The notes beneath the pieces were generated by a model. The model was given only the letters and a program-made list of their open reading frames with translations. It had not been told where the DNA came from and did not search any database. A program made the position numbers and the translations under genes. Positions 25,401-34,562 of a stretch of DNA of 41,776 nt are shown here, in pieces; position 1 is the first letter of the stretch, and the number at the start of each line of letters is the position of its first letter. The DNA is from Lachnospiraceae bacterium (GTDB lineage Bacteria > Bacillota > Clostridia > Lachnospirales > Lachnospiraceae), in contig JAILNN010000128.1 of assembly GCA_024691565.1 (NCBI GenBank), forward strand, positions 1 through 41,776, written 5' to 3'.

Positions 25401-25409
25401 TGTTATCAA
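25394..25409. promoter_or_regulatory. Near-palindrome over the -35 box, candidate operator
   Basis: The 16 bases TTGACAATGTTATCAA form an imperfect palindrome (TTGA...TCAA ends, AA/TT inside) overlapping the -35 box of the ABC operon promoter. A second inverted repeat using the same TATCAA/TTGATA half-site is at 25484-25503. Binding by a sugar-responsive repressor is only inferred. Confidence 0.35.
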
Positions 25410-25483
25410 AGAAATATTTAAAATAAAAGTGAAAAAATATAACCATATAGTTGACTAAAATTTGTCGTAAAGATTTAAGAGAC

Positions 25484-25527
25484 TATCAATAAAGAACTTG
25501 ATAAATAGGCAACTATAGCCTTGTAAT
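25484..25527 (+). promoter_or_regulatory. Probable promoter of the YesL-like gene with overlapping inverted repeat
   Basis: TTGATA (25498-25503) and TGTAAT (25522-25527) are 18 bases apart on the plus strand. The -35 box is the right arm of a perfect inverted repeat TATCAA (25484-25489)/TTGATA with an 8-base spacer. Confidence 0.4.
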
Positions 25528-25587
25528 AAAAAAAAATTTATGCTAAATTGTTTAAGTAGAATTTACATTATTAAATGGAGATATGTT

Positions 25588-26229
25588 ATGGACTTTTTAA
25601 AGTACGATGGAAAATTCAATAAATTCATGACAGGATTTGTCGATTTTCTAATTTTAAATATATTTTTTCTGATATGTTGCATTCCAATAATAACAATCGG
25701 TCCAGCACTAAATGGAATGTATACTGTTCTGTTTAAAGAAGTTCGGAACGAGCACTCTCCCTTCATTAAAACCTTTAAAAAAGGCTTTTTTGAAGACACC
25801 AAAAAATCAATAATCATCTTCCTAATATATCTAATCCTAGGTTTCATTCTTTCCTTTAGTCTTATCTTTTGGGCAACTCTTGGAACCCTTGTATCGACAG
25901 TAATAACAGTTATAATAGGAATATTATGCATAATCTACCTATTATCACTCTGCTATGTATTTGCGCTAAATTCAAGATTTGAAAACAAAGTACTCGTAAC
26001 AATAAAGAACTCAATCCTACTATCACTTGCAAACCCACTTCGTTCTATTTTTATGTTACTAATAATTGCTATCGTAATCTGTATGGGTTACTTCGTTCCA
26101 TTATTCAGACTACTAATTCCACTAATAGGATTTTCATACATACTCTACTGTCATGTATATATAATAGAAAAAGTCTTTTTAAAGCTCCCAGGCTATGAAG
26201 AAGCCGAAAAAGACGATAAAACCCCGTAA
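25588..26229 (+). CDS. YesL-like membrane protein (DUF624)
   Basis: A 213-residue protein with about five hydrophobic segments. The N-terminal MDFLKYDGKFNKFMTGFVDF followed by the LNIFFLICCIPIITIGPA helix and FKEVRNEHSPFIKTFKKGF is the DUF624/YesL pattern. DUF624 genes often neighbour LplB/YtcP sugar importers in Firmicutes, as here, where the operon is divergent. Its molecular role is not established. GGAG at 25577-25580 lies seven bases before the ATG at 25588; an upstream frame to 25540 lacks a good ribosome site. The downstream carB has its own promoter region. Confidence 0.82.
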   Translation: MDFLKYDGKFNKFMTGFVDFLILNIFFLICCIPIITIGPALNGMYTVLFKEVRNEHSPFIKTFKKGFFEDTKKSIIIFLIYLILGFILSFSLIFWATLGTLVSTVITVIIGILCIIYLLSLCYVFALNSRFENKVLVTIKNSILLSLANPLRSIFMLLIIAIVICMGYFVPLFRLLIPLIGFSYILYCHVYIIEKVFLKLPGYEEAEKDDKTP

Positions 26230-26295
26230 ATACAAGGTTTCACCCTCTATCTATAATTTAACAAAATATTTGTAGCATTTTAAAATCATATTTGA

Positions 26296-26301
26296 TATAA
26301 T
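26296..26301 (+). promoter_or_regulatory. -10 box before carB
   Basis: A perfect TATAAT sits 31 bases before the carB start. The best -35 at 17-base spacing is poor (TAGCAT, 26273-26278), so this may be a weak or activator-dependent promoter. No PyrR-type attenuator or riboswitch is seen in the 100-base gap. Confidence 0.45.
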
Positions 26302-26332
26302 TCTTTAGATAAAAAAATACTAGGAGGAAACT

Positions 26333-29300
26333 ATGTCTCAAAGAACTGATATTCATAAGATTCTTATCATTGGCTCAGGCCCTATTGTAATCGGCCAGGC
26401 CTGCGAATTCGATTATTCAGGTACTCAAGCCTGTAAAGCTCTAAGAAGTCTCGGTTATGAGATTGTTCTTGTTAATTCAAACCCTGCAACAATTATGACT
26501 GACCCAGAGATGGCTGATGTAACCTATATCGAGCCACTTAATGCTGAAAGAATGGAGCAAATTATTGCAAAAGAGCGTCCAGATGCACTCTTACCAAACC
26601 TTGGAGGACAGTCAGGTCTAAACCTTTGTGCTGAGCTCTATAAACTCGGTATTCTCGACAAATACAATGTTCAGGTTATCGGTGTTCAGGTTGATGCAAT
26701 TGAACGTGGTGAAGACAGAGTAGAATTCAAAAATACAATGAACTCTCTCGGAATTGAAATGGCAAGAAGTGAGGTTTCCTATAGTGTAGAAGAAGCTCTT
26801 GAAATCGCTGATCGTCTTGGTTATCCTGTAGTTTTAAGACCTGCCTACACCATGGGTGGAGCCGGCGGTGGACTCGTTTATAATAAAGAAGAATTAAAAA
26901 CTGTTTGTGCTCGTGGATTACAGGCATCTCTCGTAAATCAGGTACTCGTAGAAGAATCTGTACTTGGTTGGGAAGAGCTTGAATTAGAAGTAGTTAGAGA
27001 TAAAGATGGTAATATGATTACTGTCTGCTTCATCGAAAATGTTGATCCACTCGGAGTTCATACTGGAGATTCATATTGTACTGCTCCAATGCTTACAATC
27101 TCTGAAGACCTTCAGAAGAGACTTCAGGAACAAGCATATAAGATTGTAGATGCTATCCAGGTTATCGGTGGAACAAACGTACAGTTTGCTCATGATCCTG
27201 TAACAGATAGAGTAATCGTAATCGAAATTAACCCACGTACTTCTCGTTCATCAGCTCTTGCTTCAAAAGCAACTGGATTCCCAATTGCTCTTGTTTCAGC
27301 AAAGCTTGCAACTGGTCTCACACTTAAAGACCTTCCATGTGGAAAATATGGAACTCTTGATAAATATGTACCAGGTGGCGACTATGTAGTAGTTAAGTTT
27401 GCTAGATGGGCATTTGAAAAATTCAAGGGTGTTGAAGATAAGCTCGGAACTCAGATGAGAGCCGTTGGTGAAGTAATGAGTATCGGTAAGAACTATAAAG
27501 AAGCCTTCCAGAAAGCTATTCGTTCTCTTGAAAAAGGTCGTTACGGTCTTGGACATGTTAAAAACTTTAACGACTTATCTAAGGAAGAACTCCTTCAGAT
27601 GCTTAAGACTCCATCAAGTGAACGTCACTTCATCATGTATGAGGCACTTAGAAAAGGTGCAACAATCGATGAAATCTTTGAGATTACAAAAGTAAAAGAA
27701 TACTTTATAAAAGAAATGCTTGAACTCGTTCAGGAAGAAGAAGAAATCGTTAAATATAAGGGTACTCTTCCACCTGATAAACTTCTTATTCAGGCAAAGA
27801 AAGATGGATTTGCTGATAAGTACTTAAGTGAAATCCTTGAAATTTCAGAAGAAGAAATTAGAAACAAGCGTGAAGCGCTTGGTTCAACAGAAACTTGGGA
27901 CGGAGTTCACGTAAGTGGTACTGAGGATAGTGCATATTATTATTCAACATATAATGCACCTGATAATAACCCAGTTAATTCAGATAAGCCAAAGATCATG
28001 ATTCTTGGTGGTGGTCCTAACAGAATCGGTCAAGGTATCGAATTTGACTACTGCTGCGTACATGCTGCACAGTCACTTAAAAAGCTCGGTTTCGAAACTA
28101 TCATCGTTAACTGTAACCCAGAAACAGTTTCAACTGACTACGATACTTCAGATAAACTCTATTTCGAGCCACTTACACTTGAAGACGTATTAAGTATCTA
28201 TAATAAAGAAAAACCAGTTGGTGTTATCGCTCAGTTTGGTGGACAGACACCTCTTAACTTAGCTTCTGACCTTCAGAAATATGGTGTTAAGATTCTTGGT
28301 ACTTCTCCAGAAGTTATTGACCTCGCAGAAGACAGAGATAACTTCAGAGCAATCATGGATAAGCTTGAAATTCCAATGCCTGAATCAGGAATGGCAACAA
28401 CTGTTGAAGAAGCAATTGAAATTGCTAATAAGATTGGATACCCAGTAATGGTTAGACCTTCTTACGTTCTTGGTGGACGTGGTATGGAAGTTGTTTATGA
28501 TGATGAAGCAATGACAGGTTATATGGCTGCTGCTGTTGGTGTAACACCAGACAGACCAATCCTTATTGATAGATTCTTAAATCATGCTATGGAATGTGAA
28601 GCTGATGCAATCAGTGATGGAACAAATGCATTCGTTCCTGCAGTTATGGAACATATTGAGCTTGCCGGAATTCACTCAGGTGATTCAGCCTGCATAATCC
28701 CATCAAAGCATATCCCAGAGAAAGCTCTTGAAACAATTAAAGAATATACAAGAAAGATTGCTGAAGAAATGCACGTTGTAGGTCTTATGAACATGCAGTA
28801 TGCAATCGAGAACGACAAGGTATTTGTTCTTGAAGCAAATCCTAGAGCATCTCGTACAGTTCCACTTGTATCAAAGGTTTGCGGAATCAGAATGGTTCCA
28901 ATCGCTACTGATATTATCACAGGTGAACTTACAGGTCGTCCATCTCCTGTTCCAGCACTTAAAGAGAAGAACATTCCTTACTTTGGTGTTAAGGAAGCTG
29001 TCTTCCCATTCAACATGTTCCAGGAGGTTGACCCAATTCTCGGACCTGAAATGCGTTCAACTGGTGAGGTTCTTGGATTATCACGTTCAGATGGTGGTGC
29101 TTACTACAAGGCTCAGGAAGCTGCAAAATCAACTCTTCCACTTGAGGGAACAGTTCTTATCTCAGTTAATAGAAAAGATAAGCCAGAGGTTGCTAAGCTT
29201 GCTAAGAGCTTCCATGAAGATGGATTCAATATCATCGCAACAGGAACAACATACGAACTTATTAAAGAAAATGGAATTCCTGTAGAAAAGGTAAATAAAC

Positions 29301-29557
29301 TTTATGAAGGAAGACCAAACATCCTTGATTTAATTACTAACGAAAAGATTCAGCTCATCGTTAACTCACCTGTTGGAAAAGACAGTATTCATGATGATAG
29401 TTACTTAAGAAAGGCTGCAATCAAATCAAGAATTCCATATATCACAACAATGGCTGCTGCATTCGCTGCTGCTGAAGGAATTCGCCATCTTAAGAAGCAT
29501 AAATTTAGCGATGTTAAATCACTTCAGGATTGGCATAATGAAATTCAAGATAAATAA
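26333..29557 (+). CDS. carB: Carbamoyl-phosphate synthase large subunit
   Basis: Makes carbamoyl phosphate from bicarbonate, glutamine-derived ammonia and ATP, for arginine and pyrimidines. Two ATP-grasp halves are visible. The first starts KILIIGSGPIVIGQACEFDYSG and has PAYTMGGAGGG. The second starts IMILGGGPNRIGQGIEFDYCC near residue 556 and has PSYVLGGRGM. The C-terminal methylglyoxal-synthase-like regulatory domain (about 936-1074) begins near the LISVNRKDKPE segment. At 1074 residues it is full length. AGGAGG precedes the ATG by five bases. The glutaminase subunit gene carA is not adjacent, so it must lie elsewhere. A strong bidirectional terminator follows. Confidence 0.97.
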   Translation: MSQRTDIHKILIIGSGPIVIGQACEFDYSGTQACKALRSLGYEIVLVNSNPATIMTDPEMADVTYIEPLNAERMEQIIAKERPDALLPNLGGQSGLNLCAELYKLGILDKYNVQVIGVQVDAIERGEDRVEFKNTMNSLGIEMARSEVSYSVEEALEIADRLGYPVVLRPAYTMGGAGGGLVYNKEELKTVCARGLQASLVNQVLVEESVLGWEELELEVVRDKDGNMITVCFIENVDPLGVHTGDSYCTAPMLTISEDLQKRLQEQAYKIVDAIQVIGGTNVQFAHDPVTDRVIVIEINPRTSRSSALASKATGFPIALVSAKLATGLTLKDLPCGKYGTLDKYVPGGDYVVVKFARWAFEKFKGVEDKLGTQMRAVGEVMSIGKNYKEAFQKAIRSLEKGRYGLGHVKNFNDLSKEELLQMLKTPSSERHFIMYEALRKGATIDEIFEITKVKEYFIKEMLELVQEEEEIVKYKGTLPPDKLLIQAKKDGFADKYLSEILEISEEEIRNKREALGSTETWDGVHVSGTEDSAYYYSTYNAPDNNPVNSDKPKIMILGGGPNRIGQGIEFDYCCVHAAQSLKKLGFETIIVNCNPETVSTDYDTSDKLYFEPLTLEDVLSIYNKEKPVGVIAQFGGQTPLNLASDLQKYGVKILGTSPEVIDLAEDRDNFRAIMDKLEIPMPESGMATTVEEAIEIANKIGYPVMVRPSYVLGGRGMEVVYDDEAMTGYMAAAVGVTPDRPILIDRFLNHAMECEADAISDGTNAFVPAVMEHIELAGIHSGDSACIIPSKHIPEKALETIKEYTRKIAEEMHVVGLMNMQYAIENDKVFVLEANPRASRTVPLVSKVCGIRMVPIATDIITGELTGRPSPVPALKEKNIPYFGVKEAVFPFNMFQEVDPILGPEMRSTGEVLGLSRSDGGAYYKAQEAAKSTLPLEGTVLISVNRKDKPEVAKLAKSFHEDGFNIIATGTTYELIKENGIPVEKVNKLYEGRPNILDLITNEKIQLIVNSPVGKDSIHDDSYLRKAAIKSRIPYITTMAAAFAAAEGIRHLKKHKFSDVKSLQDWHNEIQDK

Positions 29558-29602
29558 TAATTATTAATTTATCTATAAAGCTTAAGGTTTTAAATCAAAT
29601 AG

Positions 29603-29646
29603 AAAAAGGCTCGAGTTACTGTGAATAGTGACTCGAGCCCTTTTTT
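29603..29646. terminator. Bidirectional terminator between carB and htpG
   Basis: A 13-pair stem with one G-U pair (29608-29620 and 29627-29639, arms beginning GGCTCGAG and ending CTCGAGCC) has A5 on the left and T6 on the right. It ends carB on plus and htpG on minus. Confidence 0.9.
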
Positions 29647-29694
29647 ATTCATATTTAATTATAAATATCGATTTTAAGCAAATTTCCACAAATT

Positions 29695-31830
29695 TTAAGC
29701 AAGCTTATTCATAATCTCATTACTTCTAGCAACAAACTTAGTCATAGCTTCAGCTGAAAGTGGGTGATTAGCAAGAACTGCTAAATCATAGAGCTGCTCA
29801 CAGAACATATCTGTTGTCTCTCCCTCTTCATTTTCTAAGATATATTTTACAAGCTTATTATTAACATTAAGTACAAGATTACCAGAATCTCCAAACATAT
29901 CGCCCATACCATTATCGCCCATAGAATACATCTTCATCATATCCTGATAACGACGCATCTCTTCTGAAATAGTAAGCATTGAAGAAATCTTTTCATCCTT
30001 AAGAGCCTTAGCTTCAATTGTAAGAGCATTGTTATTAATAACTCTATTAAATATCTTATCAAGCTTCTCAGTCTGAGCCTTAAGTTCCTCAGCATCAGCC
30101 TCAGCAACTGTTTCATCTGTAACCTCAGAATCAACACGAGTAAACTTAACTCTAACCTTCTTAGGCTCATCTGCATTATCTTCTTTAACTTCAATCTCAA
30201 ACTGCTCAAGCTGAGACATAAAAGGAGAATCAATAGAATGATTTAAGATAACTGCATTCTTTTCCTGCTCCTTGAAAAGGTTGATATACTGGCTCTGCTG
30301 CTGAACATCATTAACATAATAAACTGTAAATGGCTTTTCTTCAGCATTATCATCAGCGCTTTCCTCTGCAGCATCATCTGCTTTCTCTTCAACTGTTGAA
30401 TCTTCTGTATTTTCGGCATCATCAGCCTCATCAGCCTTAACAATCTTACCATCAGCCTTAATATACTCAGGTAATGTAATATAGTTTCCTTCAAGATCCT
30501 TAAAGATAATATATTCCTTCATTTTATCACGGAACTTATCGTCTCTTAAGCAACCATATTTAATGAATGGACTGATATCATCCCAATACTTCTCATAATC
30601 TTCCTTCTTAGTTTTATACATTCCAGAAAGCTTATCAGCAACCTTCTTTGTAATATAATCAGAAATCTTCTTAACAAATCCATCATTCTGAAGTGCAGAA
30701 CGAGAAACATTAAGAGGAAGATCTGGACAATCAATAACACCCTTAAGAAGCATTAAGAACTCAGGAATAACCTCTTTAATATTATCAGCAATAAATACCT
30801 GACTATTATAAAGCTTGATAACACCCTCAAGATTATCATACTGTGTATTAACCTTAGGGAAGTAAAGAATACCCTTTAAGTTAAATGGATAATCCATATT
30901 TAAGTGAATCCAGAATAATGGCTCTCTATAGTCATTAAATACCTTTCTATAGAAATCCTTATATTCCTCATCAGTACAATCATTTGGATGCTTCATCCAA
31001 AGTGGATTAGTATCACTAATAGAAACTGGTCTCTTATTAATCTTAACCTTCTTCTTTTCAGGAGTAACCTCAACAGTTTCCTTAGTACCGTCTTCTTTTT
31101 CTCTCTCCTCAGTCTTAGCAGGCTCAGTAATATATTCAACTACTGTATCTGTATCTTTAAGGTCTTCTTCATCAATTGTCTCATATTCAGGCTCAGCATT
31201 CTCCTTCTCAACAAAGATTTCAACTGGCATAAATGAACAATACTTATTTAAAACCTCTTTAACTCTAAATTCATTAGCAAATTCCAAACTATCCTCAGAC
31301 ATATAAAGGGTAATCTTTGTACCAACTTCATCCATATCACCATCTGACATTTCAAAATCAATACCACCCTCAGACTGCCAATGAACGGCTGTTGCACCAT
31401 CTTTATAAGACAAAGTATCAATAGTAACAACATCAGCTACCATGAATGCAGAATAAAAACCAAGACCAAAGTGACCAATAATTTGATCTGCATTATCCTT
31501 ATCCTTATATTTCTCAAGGAAATCAGTAGCTCCTGAAAAAGCCACCTGATTAATATATTCCTTAACTTCATCTGCTGTCATACCAATACCATTATCGATA
31601 AATGTAAGTGTTTTATCTTCAGTATTTACAACAACCTTAATCTTACTCTTATAATCATCTGGAAGCTGAGCCTCACCAAGTGCATCAAGCTTTTTTCTCT
31701 TAGTAATGGCATCACAACCATTTGAAATCAACTCTCTAATAAATATATCATGATCTGAATACAACCATTTTTTAATTATGGGGAACATATTCTCCGACTC
31801 AATAGATAAACTACCTTTTTCCATCTGCAT
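29695..31830 (-). CDS. htpG: Hsp90 chaperone HtpG
   Basis: ATP-dependent chaperone. The GHKL ATPase site is intact: RELISNGCDA with N37, D79 in IDNGIGM, the lid residues and GHFGLGFYSAFMVAD (119-133). The middle-domain arginine is R377 in LNVSRSALQ. Length is 711, longer than typical bacterial HtpG (about 620-640), owing to a charged linker (210-267) and an extra acidic run at about 461-499 rich in D, E and A. AGGAGG lies seven bases before the ATG. The upstream region carries a perfect CIRCE operator, so HrcA control is expected. Confidence 0.97.
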   Translation of the reverse strand: MQMEKGSLSIESENMFPIIKKWLYSDHDIFIRELISNGCDAITKRKKLDALGEAQLPDDYKSKIKVVVNTEDKTLTFIDNGIGMTADEVKEYINQVAFSGATDFLEKYKDKDNADQIIGHFGLGFYSAFMVADVVTIDTLSYKDGATAVHWQSEGGIDFEMSDGDMDEVGTKITLYMSEDSLEFANEFRVKEVLNKYCSFMPVEIFVEKENAEPEYETIDEEDLKDTDTVVEYITEPAKTEEREKEDGTKETVEVTPEKKKVKINKRPVSISDTNPLWMKHPNDCTDEEYKDFYRKVFNDYREPLFWIHLNMDYPFNLKGILYFPKVNTQYDNLEGVIKLYNSQVFIADNIKEVIPEFLMLLKGVIDCPDLPLNVSRSALQNDGFVKKISDYITKKVADKLSGMYKTKKEDYEKYWDDISPFIKYGCLRDDKFRDKMKEYIIFKDLEGNYITLPEYIKADGKIVKADEADDAENTEDSTVEEKADDAAEESADDNAEEKPFTVYYVNDVQQQSQYINLFKEQEKNAVILNHSIDSPFMSQLEQFEIEVKEDNADEPKKVRVKFTRVDSEVTDETVAEADAEELKAQTEKLDKIFNRVINNNALTIEAKALKDEKISSMLTISEEMRRYQDMMKMYSMGDNGMGDMFGDSGNLVLNVNNKLVKYILENEEGETTDMFCEQLYDLAVLANHPLSAEAMTKFVARSNEIMNKLA

Positions 31831-31887
31831 AATAAGACCTCCTAAGTAATAATTTCTATAATTTAATCTAATAAATCAACTTCTAAT

Positions 31888-31916
31888 ACTCTACACCTTA
31901 ATATTTTAAAAGTCAA
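31888..31916 (-). promoter_or_regulatory. Possible promoter of htpG
   Basis: On the minus strand TTGACT (31911-31916) and TAGAGT (31888-31893) are 17 bases apart and lie just downstream of CIRCE. A second option is a TATAAT at 31956-31961 upstream of CIRCE, with a poor -35; its start would fall inside CIRCE as in classical heat-shock promoters. Confidence 0.5.
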
Positions 31917-31923
31917 GAAAAAA

Positions 31924-31950
31924 TTAGCACTCTTTTTAGATGAGTGCTAA
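31924..31950. promoter_or_regulatory. CIRCE operator (HrcA binding site)
   Basis: TTAGCACTC (31924-31932), nine bases, GAGTGCTAA (31942-31950): an exact match to the CIRCE consensus TTAGCACTC-N9-GAGTGCTAA. It is about 95 bases before the htpG ATG. HrcA repression of htpG is therefore expected; hrcA itself is not in the window. Confidence 0.97.
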
Positions 31951-31978
31951 TAATAATTATAAATAACTAAAATCATTC

Positions 31979-32010
31979 AAAAAAGGGCAGCAATTTTAAA
32001 AATGCTACCC
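31979..32010 (-). terminator. Terminator after the C39-type peptidase gene
   Basis: GGGTAGCA/TGCTGCCC read on minus (32003-32010 with 31985-31992) forms an eight-pair stem with one wobble, followed by six T residues. It closes the long minus-strand run before htpG. Confidence 0.8.
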
Positions 32011-32042
32011 TTAATCTTTATTAAAAAGCAATTTCGAACTAT

Positions 32043-33839
32043 TTACTTCTTAAATTCCTTATTTTTATTTAAATCATAATACTTATACTTACCGTCAGAA
32101 AGCTTAATCATGCATTTCTTTGAGCTAATCTTAATAGAAACTGGTGAATACTTATCGATAAACTCATTTAGTTTATCGCACTTTTCAAGCCTATCTTCCT
32201 TTAGATAATACTTAAGGAATACCTTGTCACCATCGACATTAAGAAGCACATAAAGCTTATCACTTACCGTATAGAAGGCTTCAATATAATCGAATTCCTG
32301 AACTTCCTCAATAGATTCCTTACTAACCATCAAATTATCAGTACCAGCATCAGTATCAACATCATAGATATTATAAATCTGATAGGTATCATAGGTATTA
32401 TTATGAGAACCAGTATAATAAATATGAGAGCCCTTAAGTACGGACTTAATACTACATTCTCCAGTTACATAATAAGGACAAAGATATGTTACGCTCTTTG
32501 AACCAGCCTTATGTAAATACAATCCATCTGGGAAACCAGTACTTCCATTATCCTTAGCAAGTAGAAGCTTTTGATAAGACCTATCCGTCTCCCTATTAAA
32601 GTCTGCACGAGTATAACGAGGTAATGTATATGAAGTCTCGCTACCACCGTCAATTGTTATATTCTCACCAGTAGATCTGTCAAATTCCTTATAAATGCCA
32701 TTTGATAAATATGAAATTACAACATCATCAGCATATAAAAGCTTGATATAAGCATCACTAAGAATTAAAGAAGCTTTATCACTAGCAATCTGAGCATTTC
32801 CTTCTGCATTTTCCTCTGCATCTTCTTCCTCATCAACTGCACTTTCTGTAGCGTTCTCGCTTGCACTTTCTGAAACACTAACAGGAACGGACCAGATTTC
32901 ATATTCATTAACACTACTTCCCTCTGCTACACTTCCTGTATCAGCTAAAATAAGCACTTCAGTATCACTTGCATTTACAACTGAATATGAATTCTTACCC
33001 TTAATCGCCTTAGATAAATCAAGAGTCTCAACAACTTCACCATCAAGTGAAAGAACCTCTAATTTCTTTCCATCAGATGAGATTTTAAATGCATTACCTG
33101 AATTGCTATAGTATCTAAGTGTAGTAATTGCTGTTCTTCTAAGTCTCTTCTCTTCTGCCTTCTTAGCCTTCTTTTCAGCAATCTTTCTCTGCTCCTCTTC
33201 AGCCGCAAGAATATCAGCCTTAAGAGAACCATCAATCCAAACTGAACGCATGGAATAACAAAGATTACCATAGGATGAAAGATGCGTAAGTTCCTTCTTT
33301 AAAGGATCCATACAAGTATACTCACCATCTTCAGTACCAACAATAAGAACAGAATGCATCCCACCGTACTTATTCGTTCTAACCTCAACAATTGGATACT
33401 TACCAACCTCGAGACATTCATCAATATTCTTAGAAGAAACCTTATCAAAGCTATCTACATTGTATCCCCTAATAACCGATAAATTTTCCCAAATAACATT
33501 AGCATCACCGTTAATACAATTATTCTCAGTCAAAATCTTATTAATATCAGAAGGAGTGTTAGGAACACCAACCATGGTAACAACAGACGCAATACAGCAA
33601 ATCTCATCACCACTGCCCTTCATTGTATATCCAGTAGGACCAATCTTTTCTTTAGCCCATTGACTATCAGTCTGTCTGTAAATTACAGCATTCTTAACTG
33701 TATACTCTTTAGACGCAGTAACCTTAATACCATTCTTTGTTTTAACGCCAAATTGGCCAATCAAAAAAACAATAACATAAGCCAAAACAACGATAACAGG
33801 TATTAAAATCTTATATATTTTTTTCTTCTTTCTCTCCAT
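32043..33839 (-). CDS. Membrane-anchored C39-type cysteine peptidase-like protein
   Basis: Begins with a basic stretch ERKKKKIYK and one transmembrane helix (about 8-30), so the rest is outside the membrane. Residues 53-195 look like a Peptidase_C39_2 domain: a QTDSQWAKEKIG segment, a cysteine pair C81-C82 (EICCIAS) at the nucleophile position, H162 in GGMHSVLIVG and D178 in CMDP. A lysine-rich helix (210-235) leads to a beta-rich C-terminal part with an acidic stretch (about 330-355) and propeller-like repeats (SGNAFKIS, SNGIYKEFD, DGLYLHKAG, GSHIYYTG). I chose the ATG at 33839 because AGGTGA lies eight bases before it. Peptidase activity is plausible but unproven; the substrate is unknown. 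Confidence 0.7.
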   Translation of the reverse strand: MERKKKKIYKILIPVIVVLAYVIVFLIGQFGVKTKNGIKVTASKEYTVKNAVIYRQTDSQWAKEKIGPTGYTMKGSGDEICCIASVVTMVGVPNTPSDINKILTENNCINGDANVIWENLSVIRGYNVDSFDKVSSKNIDECLEVGKYPIVEVRTNKYGGMHSVLIVGTEDGEYTCMDPLKKELTHLSSYGNLCYSMRSVWIDGSLKADILAAEEEQRKIAEKKAKKAEEKRLRRTAITTLRYYSNSGNAFKISSDGKKLEVLSLDGEVVETLDLSKAIKGKNSYSVVNASDTEVLILADTGSVAEGSSVNEYEIWSVPVSVSESASENATESAVDEEEDAEENAEGNAQIASDKASLILSDAYIKLLYADDVVISYLSNGIYKEFDRSTGENITIDGGSETSYTLPRYTRADFNRETDRSYQKLLLAKDNGSTGFPDGLYLHKAGSKSVTYLCPYYVTGECSIKSVLKGSHIYYTGSHNNTYDTYQIYNIYDVDTDAGTDNLMVSKESIEEVQEFDYIEAFYTVSDKLYVLLNVDGDKVFLKYYLKEDRLEKCDKLNEFIDKYSPVSIKISSKKCMIKLSDGKYKYYDLNKNKEFKK

Positions 33840-33882
33840 GTTGTAAATCACCTAAACCTTTAAACAATAAAACACCTTAAAA

Positions 33883-34533
33883 CTATTTATACTTTTTAGC
33901 ATCAGCCGACTTCATCATAACAACAAGAATATCGTCCGCCTCAATTTTTCTATCAGGATCTGTATATGTCTCAACTCTAGACCTATCATCCTCTCGAATT
34001 CCAACAACGTTCATTCCATATTCTTTTCTTAAATTAAGCTCCTTCAAACTATGGTCAACCCAGCTCTTTCTAGGTCTCAACTCAACCATAGCCAAAGACT
34101 CAAATATCTCAAAATAATCAACAAAAGACTCAGTCATAAACTTCTTAGCAGTACGCATAGCAACTTCTTTTTCAGGTTGGATAATCTTGTCTGCACCAAC
34201 TCTCAAAAGAATATCTGCCATCCTATCATCTTTAGCCTTAGCAATAACAGTCTTTACGCCAGCTTCTTTAGCGCCCATAATACACATAATACTAGCTTCA
34301 AGATTCATTGATAGCGCTACTACTGCTACATCAACACTATTTAAGCTAAGTGCCTTAATAGACTCTATATCAGATAAATCAGCAACAATCGCATGTGTAG
34401 ATTTATCTGCAAATTGAGCAACTATCTCATCTGATTTATCAACAACTAAAACCTCTTCACCGCCCTTATTTAGCTCTTCGGCAAGAGTTCTTCCAAACTT
34501 ACTTAAACCTAAAATTGCATATAATTTTCCCAT
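33883..34533 (-). CDS. ktrA: Ktr potassium uptake regulatory subunit KtrA (single RCK)
   Basis: Cytoplasmic RCK protein forming an octameric ring that gates KtrB; in B. subtilis it binds ATP/ADP through RCK_N and c-di-AMP through RCK_C. The nucleotide loop is GLSKFG at 9-14, where most homologues have GLGxFG, and D32 closes the second strand. The RCK_C part is about 140-216. The 216 residues are typical. It follows ktrB by 29 bases in the same run, which is the usual pair. c-di-AMP control here is inferred from the family. Confidence 0.93.
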   Translation of the reverse strand: MGKLYAILGLSKFGRTLAEELNKGGEEVLVVDKSDEIVAQFADKSTHAIVADLSDIESIKALSLNSVDVAVVALSMNLEASIMCIMGAKEAGVKTVIAKAKDDRMADILLRVGADKIIQPEKEVAMRTAKKFMTESFVDYFEIFESLAMVELRPRKSWVDHSLKELNLRKEYGMNVVGIREDDRSRVETYTDPDRKIEADDILVVMMKSADAKKYK

Positions 34534-34562
34534 TTTTATCCTCCTAAATGTTGCATATAATC

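Noticed and set aside
28800-29285. A 161-codon frame inside carB
   Set aside because: Overlaps the carB second half in another frame, with no ribosome site and biased leucine/glutamine content.
32043-33839. Bacteriocin or lantibiotic export locus based on the C39-like domain
   Set aside because: No precursor peptide, ABC exporter or modification enzyme is adjacent; the neighbours are housekeeping and K+ transport genes.
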